This document shows positions 60,637 through 64,000 of a stretch of 64,000 nt of DNA, piece after piece. The notes under the pieces were generated by a model. That model was not told where the DNA came from. It did not search any database and worked only from the letters and a program-made list of their open reading frames with translations. The position numbers were made by a program, and so were the translations under genes. Positions within the stretch are counted from its first letter, which is position 1. Every line of letters begins with the position of its first letter. The stretch comes from Clostridium sp. M62/1 (lineage in GTDB: Bacteria; Bacillota; Clostridia; Lachnospirales; Lachnospiraceae), in assembly GCF_020736365.1 (NCBI RefSeq), contig NZ_CP085988.1:1556001-1620000 (forward strand), in the 5' to 3' direction.

Positions 60637-61764
60637 ATGGAGAAGACAGAGAGACAGGATGGTGAAGAGATGAACAGACAGTGCATAGCAGGTTTTATGG
60701 CGGTGGTATCGGCAGCTTCCGTATTGACTCCCATAACCGCGGAGGCGTCGTCCAATTACAGTATGAGAAAAAAAGTGGTGGTGGCCGCCGGGATTATGCG
60801 GGAGACCTCTGACGACAGCGCTCCGGTTACAAGGGCGCAGTTTGCCGAGATGCTGGTCAAGGCATCCACCCTCAGAAGCAGCGTCAGCGGGGACAACAAT
60901 GTTTCGGTTTTTGCAGATGTGGACCGGAACAGCGAGTATGCCTCCTATATCAGAGTGGCGGCAGAGCAGGGATGGATGAGCGGCTATCTGGGAGGAAACT
61001 TCAGGCCGGATCAGCCTGTCACCATGCAGGAGGCCGTGGGTGCTGTCCTGATGCTTCTGGGATATACGGATGAAGATTTTTCGGGAAATATCATGTCAAA
61101 CAGAATGGCGAAGGCTACGTATCTGGAGCTGGACGACGGAATCGGAAAGGCGGCGGCCAACAGCCTGGACCGGTATGACTGTGTGAATCTGTTTTACAAC
61201 CTGCTTAAGACAAACAAAAAAGAGTATGAGGGACAGGAGGAGACAAGCAGCACGGTATACGCTTCCGTTCTCGACTTTTCCCTCACCTCAGACGGAGAGA
61301 TCAATCCGCTGGAGGCGCTGGAGAGCAAGCTGAAAGGCCCTTACGCCATGGCAGACAGAACTTTTGCCGGGATCCTGCCCTTTTCCACCTCAAAGGCCTC
61401 CTTCTACCTGGACGGTGAATCGGCTTCCAAGGATGATATTGAGGAGGAGGCAGTTGTCATTTACTACAACTCCGCGACACGGGCCGTATACGGATACTCA
61501 GAGAGCGGAAACGGCCAAAGAGGAGCGACGGAGGGAGAGCTGGAGGCAGTTTACTACAGCTCCTCCGATGTGATGATTCCCACCTCCATTGTAGTGGATG
61601 GGACGGAGTACGAGCTGGCCACCTCTGATATGCAGTTCGCATTTTCCGTCTATGGAGAGCTGGAGATAGGAGATACCATAACGGTTATCTGGGAGAATAA
61701 AAACAGTTCTGATTCTGAGGATGAGGACAGTCTGGAATATCAGCTGATTGACTATATTGACTAG
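60637..61764 (+). CDS. SLH-domain secreted protein
   Basis: 375 residues. Signal peptide (MNRQCIAGFMAVVSAASVLTPITAEA); the Met at 60670 starts it directly, while ATG at 60637 adds 11 charged residues but has the better AGAGAGGA site. Two S-layer homology-type repeats (about 45-170): VTRAQFAEMLVKAS, VFADVDRNSEYASYIRVAAEQGWMSGYLGGNFRPDQPVT. Middle and C-terminal parts (200-375) are unrecognised, ending in an acidic tail. It would be bound to the cell wall, perhaps coupling the following exporter to it (inferred). Confidence 0.82.
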   Translation: MEKTERQDGEEMNRQCIAGFMAVVSAASVLTPITAEASSNYSMRKKVVVAAGIMRETSDDSAPVTRAQFAEMLVKASTLRSSVSGDNNVSVFADVDRNSEYASYIRVAAEQGWMSGYLGGNFRPDQPVTMQEAVGAVLMLLGYTDEDFSGNIMSNRMAKATYLELDDGIGKAAANSLDRYDCVNLFYNLLKTNKKEYEGQEETSSTVYASVLDFSLTSDGEINPLEALESKLKGPYAMADRTFAGILPFSTSKASFYLDGESASKDDIEEEAVVIYYNSATRAVYGYSESGNGQRGATEGELEAVYYSSSDVMIPTSIVVDGTEYELATSDMQFAFSVYGELEIGDTITVIWENKNSSDSEDEDSLEYQLIDYID

Positions 61765-61781
61765 CAGGAGCGTGGAGTGGA

Positions 61782-63506
61782 ATGAAACAGTTAGTTCCCA
61801 AGCAAATGAAAATGCGGATTCGAAAGAACTGGAAGAGAATTGCCGCCGTGTCCGGACTGATTCTGGCAGCAGCCGTCCTCTCTGCGGTCTGGAAATTATC
61901 GGAGAGCGGGGAAACAGAGGAAAGCGCAGTCAGCACAGGGAAGGTGACGAGACAGGACATTGTTTCTACCCTTTCGGCGTCAGGGACTCTCGAGCCAAAG
62001 GACACCTACAGCATTACCTCCATGGCGGAGGGGGAGGTGGTGGAAGCCTCCTTTGAGGAAGGAGATCAGGTGACGGAAGGGCAGGTGCTCTACCGGATCG
62101 ACGCTTCGTCTATGGAGTCCAGGCTCCAGTCCGCCTCCAATGATGTGGAGCGGGCCCAGGACAGCTATGACACGGCTGTGAGCGATTACAATGAGGCGGC
62201 CTCCAGGTACAGCGGAAATACCTACAAAGCAGAAAAGGCAGGATACATAAAAACTCTGTACATTGAGGCGGGGGATAAAGTGTCCTCCAACACCCAGATT
62301 GCAGACATCTATAATGACAGTGTAATGAAAGTGAGGATACCATTTTTAAACACAGAGGCGGCTCAGATCCCAGAGGGAGCCCAGGCGGTTCTGACGCTGA
62401 GCAGTACCGCAGAACAGATTTCCGGTACTGTCACAGGGGTCAGCAGTATGGATGAGGCGCTCACAGGAGGGAGGCTGATCCGATATGTCACCATAGAGGT
62501 GGAAAATCCGGGAGGCCTGAGCAGTTCGGTAGCGGCCACTGCCCAGGTGGGGGAATTTTATTCCAGCGGAGACGGAACATTTGAGCCGTCCGTGGACACG
62601 GTGCTGGTGGCAGATCTGCCTCAGAGTGTGGAGGTGGCGGGACTGCTGGTGCAGGAGGGCGACCTTGTGAGCGTGGGAACCCCTCTTTTCTCCATGACCT
62701 CTGATTCGGCAAAGAAGCTCCTGCAGTCCTACAAGGATTCCATGGATACGGCCCAGTCACAGCTTGAATCCGCTCAGTCCAGCCTGGATTCCACTCAGGA
62801 AAGCTATGATGATTACACAATCACAGCGCCAATATCCGGGACGGTCATCACAAAGAGCGTCAAGGTGGGAGACAAGATTCAAAACGGCTCCAGCGCCTCC
62901 ACTCTGGCGGTGATCTATGATCTCTCCGCACTGACCTTCCAGATAAATATTGACGAGCTGGATATCAGTCAGGTGGAGGAAGGGCAGGAGGTGGAGATTC
63001 AGGCAGATGCCTTTGAGGGGGAAACCTTCAGCGGGACAGTGACGAATGTGAGTATGGAGGGGACCAGCTCCAACGGTGTGACCTACTATCCTGTCACCGT
63101 CACGCTAAATGAGTCAGGAAGTCTTCTTCCCGGCATGAATGTGGATGGGACAATTATCACAGCTTCGGCAGAACAGGTCCTTTCAGTACCCTCCGGCGCC
63201 CTGCAGAGGGGGAATGCAGTCTATGTGAAGGACGACAGTGCAGAGGAATCCCAGGGTCCTGTTCCGGCAGGCTTTAAGCAGGTTCAGGTGGAAACGGGGC
63301 TTATCAGCTCTGACTATGTGGAGATTGTCTCCGGTGATCTGGAAGAAGGAGATGAGGTCTATGTATCCTCTGATACCCAGGAGAGCGCTCAGCAGCCGGC
63401 AGATGTACCGGGAGGAATGAACGGTATGGGCGGAGGCGGCTTTGAGGGAGGCGGCTTCGGAGGAGGCGGCATGGAAGGCGGCCCTGGCGGCGGCAGGCAG
63501 AGATAG
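61782..63506 (+). CDS. HlyD/MacA-type efflux adaptor with a duplicated module
   Basis: 574 residues. N-terminal TM (KRIAAVSGLILAAAVLSAVW), first lipoyl half EGEVVEASFEEGDQVTEGQVLYRID, coiled-coil (MESRLQSASNDVERAQDSYDTA), matching half AGYIKTLYIEAGDKV, then a second set: VAGLLVQEGDLVSVGTPLF, helical hairpin (SYKDSMDTAQSQLESAQSSLDSTQESY) and ISGTVITKSVKVGDKI, barrel and membrane-proximal domain. Ends with a Gly-rich tail (GGGGFEGGGFGGGGMEGG). Longer than the usual 380-450. The following gene is a MacB-type ATPase. Confidence 0.9.
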   Translation: MKQLVPKQMKMRIRKNWKRIAAVSGLILAAAVLSAVWKLSESGETEESAVSTGKVTRQDIVSTLSASGTLEPKDTYSITSMAEGEVVEASFEEGDQVTEGQVLYRIDASSMESRLQSASNDVERAQDSYDTAVSDYNEAASRYSGNTYKAEKAGYIKTLYIEAGDKVSSNTQIADIYNDSVMKVRIPFLNTEAAQIPEGAQAVLTLSSTAEQISGTVTGVSSMDEALTGGRLIRYVTIEVENPGGLSSSVAATAQVGEFYSSGDGTFEPSVDTVLVADLPQSVEVAGLLVQEGDLVSVGTPLFSMTSDSAKKLLQSYKDSMDTAQSQLESAQSSLDSTQESYDDYTITAPISGTVITKSVKVGDKIQNGSSASTLAVIYDLSALTFQINIDELDISQVEEGQEVEIQADAFEGETFSGTVTNVSMEGTSSNGVTYYPVTVTLNESGSLLPGMNVDGTIITASAEQVLSVPSGALQRGNAVYVKDDSAEESQGPVPAGFKQVQVETGLISSDYVEIVSGDLEEGDEVYVSSDTQESAQQPADVPGGMNGMGGGGFEGGGFGGGGMEGGPGGGRQR

Positions 63507-63551
63507 AGGAAGCAGGCCGGACATGGCATGGCAGAAGAAAGGTGCGCAAAG

Positions 63552-64000
63552 ATGGACAGAGTACCGTTAATTGAACTGAGAAATATCTATAAAATCTATC
63601 AGATGGGCAGCACAGAGGTGAGAGCCAACGATGGGATCAGTCTGAACATTTACAGAGGAGAGTTTGTGGCGATCGTGGGGAAATCAGGAAGCGGGAAATC
63701 CACTCTGATGAACATTATAGGAGCTCTCGATGTGCCTACAGAGGGGAAATATTTTCTGGGAGGGGAGGACGTGTCACATATGAGTGACGATCAGCTGGCT
63801 GAGATAAGGAATAAAACCATAGGATTTATCTTCCAGCAGTACAACCTGCTGCCAAAAGACAGCCTTCTGGAAAATGTGGAGCTGCCCCTCCTCTATGCCG
63901 GTGTCCCAAAGGAAGAGCGAAGACAGCGGGCCATGCAGGCTCTTAGGCGGGTGGGACTGGAGGATAAGTGGAAGAACAGGCCGAAACAGCTTTCAGGAGG
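63552..64000 (+). CDS. MacB/LolD-type ABC transporter ATP-binding protein, N-terminal part
   Basis: Cut by the window end inside the signature motif. 149 codons visible: LIELRNIYKIYQMGSTEV, Walker A VGKSGSGKSTLM, Q-loop FIFQQYNLLPKDSLLENVELPLLYAG (MacB type) and the start of LSGG at the last bases. Start at 63552 with AAAGGTG 7 nt upstream; ATG at 63528 in frame is possible. Forms with the HlyD-type adaptor a tripartite or Gram-positive MacAB-like exporter; a FtsX-type permease is expected next. Confidence 0.93.
   Translation, partial: MDRVPLIELRNIYKIYQMGSTEVRANDGISLNIYRGEFVAIVGKSGSGKSTLMNIIGALDVPTEGKYFLGGEDVSHMSDDQLAEIRNKTIGFIFQQYNLLPKDSLLENVELPLLYAGVPKEERRQRAMQALRRVGLEDKWKNRPKQLSG

Overview
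The window reads as ordinary chromosome of a spore-forming, anaerobic, low-G+C-type Gram-positive in the Clostridia, most like Lachnospiraceae (the Clostridium symbiosum/Lachnoclostridium group). The basis is clean AGGAGG-type ribosome binding sites, TTGACA/TATAAT promoters with 17-bp spacers, sporulation genes (gpr, spoIIP, a GerMN lipoprotein), and Firmicutes gene order (comEC-holA-rpsT-gpr-spoIIP-lepA-hemW, and ireB-ruvX-DUF1292-RNase J). Species is inference. No rRNA, tRNA or CRISPR was seen.

Layout. 1-1.5 kb: end of a MATE exporter and a methyltransferase. 1.6-6.8 kb (minus strand): a lone TAXI-type binding lipoprotein, a GltS-type Na+/glutamate permease and a CitA/DcuS-type two-component system, probably one sense-and-import locus. 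7-15.8 kb: central glycolysis (gap, pgk, tpiA, then gpmI), interrupted by a cysteine hydrolase, a DAHP synthase and a cation/proton antiporter with RCK-C domains. 15.8-16.6 kb: an 800-bp gap holding what looks like an independent, structured ~87-nt RNA gene. 16.6-19.9 kb: degV, an unpaired sensor kinase and a GerMN lipoprotein. 19.9-24.7 kb: comEC (apparently starting at AUA), an EFR1 flavodoxin-ferredoxin facing it, and holA.

24.7-33 kb is the accessory segment, placed between holA and rpsT, which are neighbours in Bacillus: a SWIM-SNF2 helicase, an Rpn/PD-(D/E)XK protein, a HAD phosphatase, a wrecked EamA transporter, then rpsT and a complete IS4-type element inserted just upstream of gpr. 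33-46.6 kb: gpr, spoIIP, lepA, hemW, a TauE/SafE permease, prmA, rsmE, a cysteine desulfurase with thiI, an HPr-like protein without its active-site histidine, and mtaB. 46.7-53.5 kb: ireB, ruvX, DUF1292, RNase J, a small MltG-like protein, an O-methyltransferase, a U32 peptidase and a YdcF protein. 53.5-60.3 kb: an M16C peptidase, era, recO, a lipoprotein and glyQS. 60.6-64 kb: an SLH protein, an HlyD-type adaptor with an apparently duplicated module, and the start of a MacB-type ATPase cut by the window end.

The less ordinary points are the small RNA at 16.2 kb; a palindromic repeat present once between genes (47.2 kb) and once inside the comEC reading frame (20.1 kb); the AUA start of comEC; the TAXI/GltS/two-component locus with paired 7-bp repeats above the permease promoter; the His15-less HPr-like protein; and the IS separating gpr from its native upstream region.
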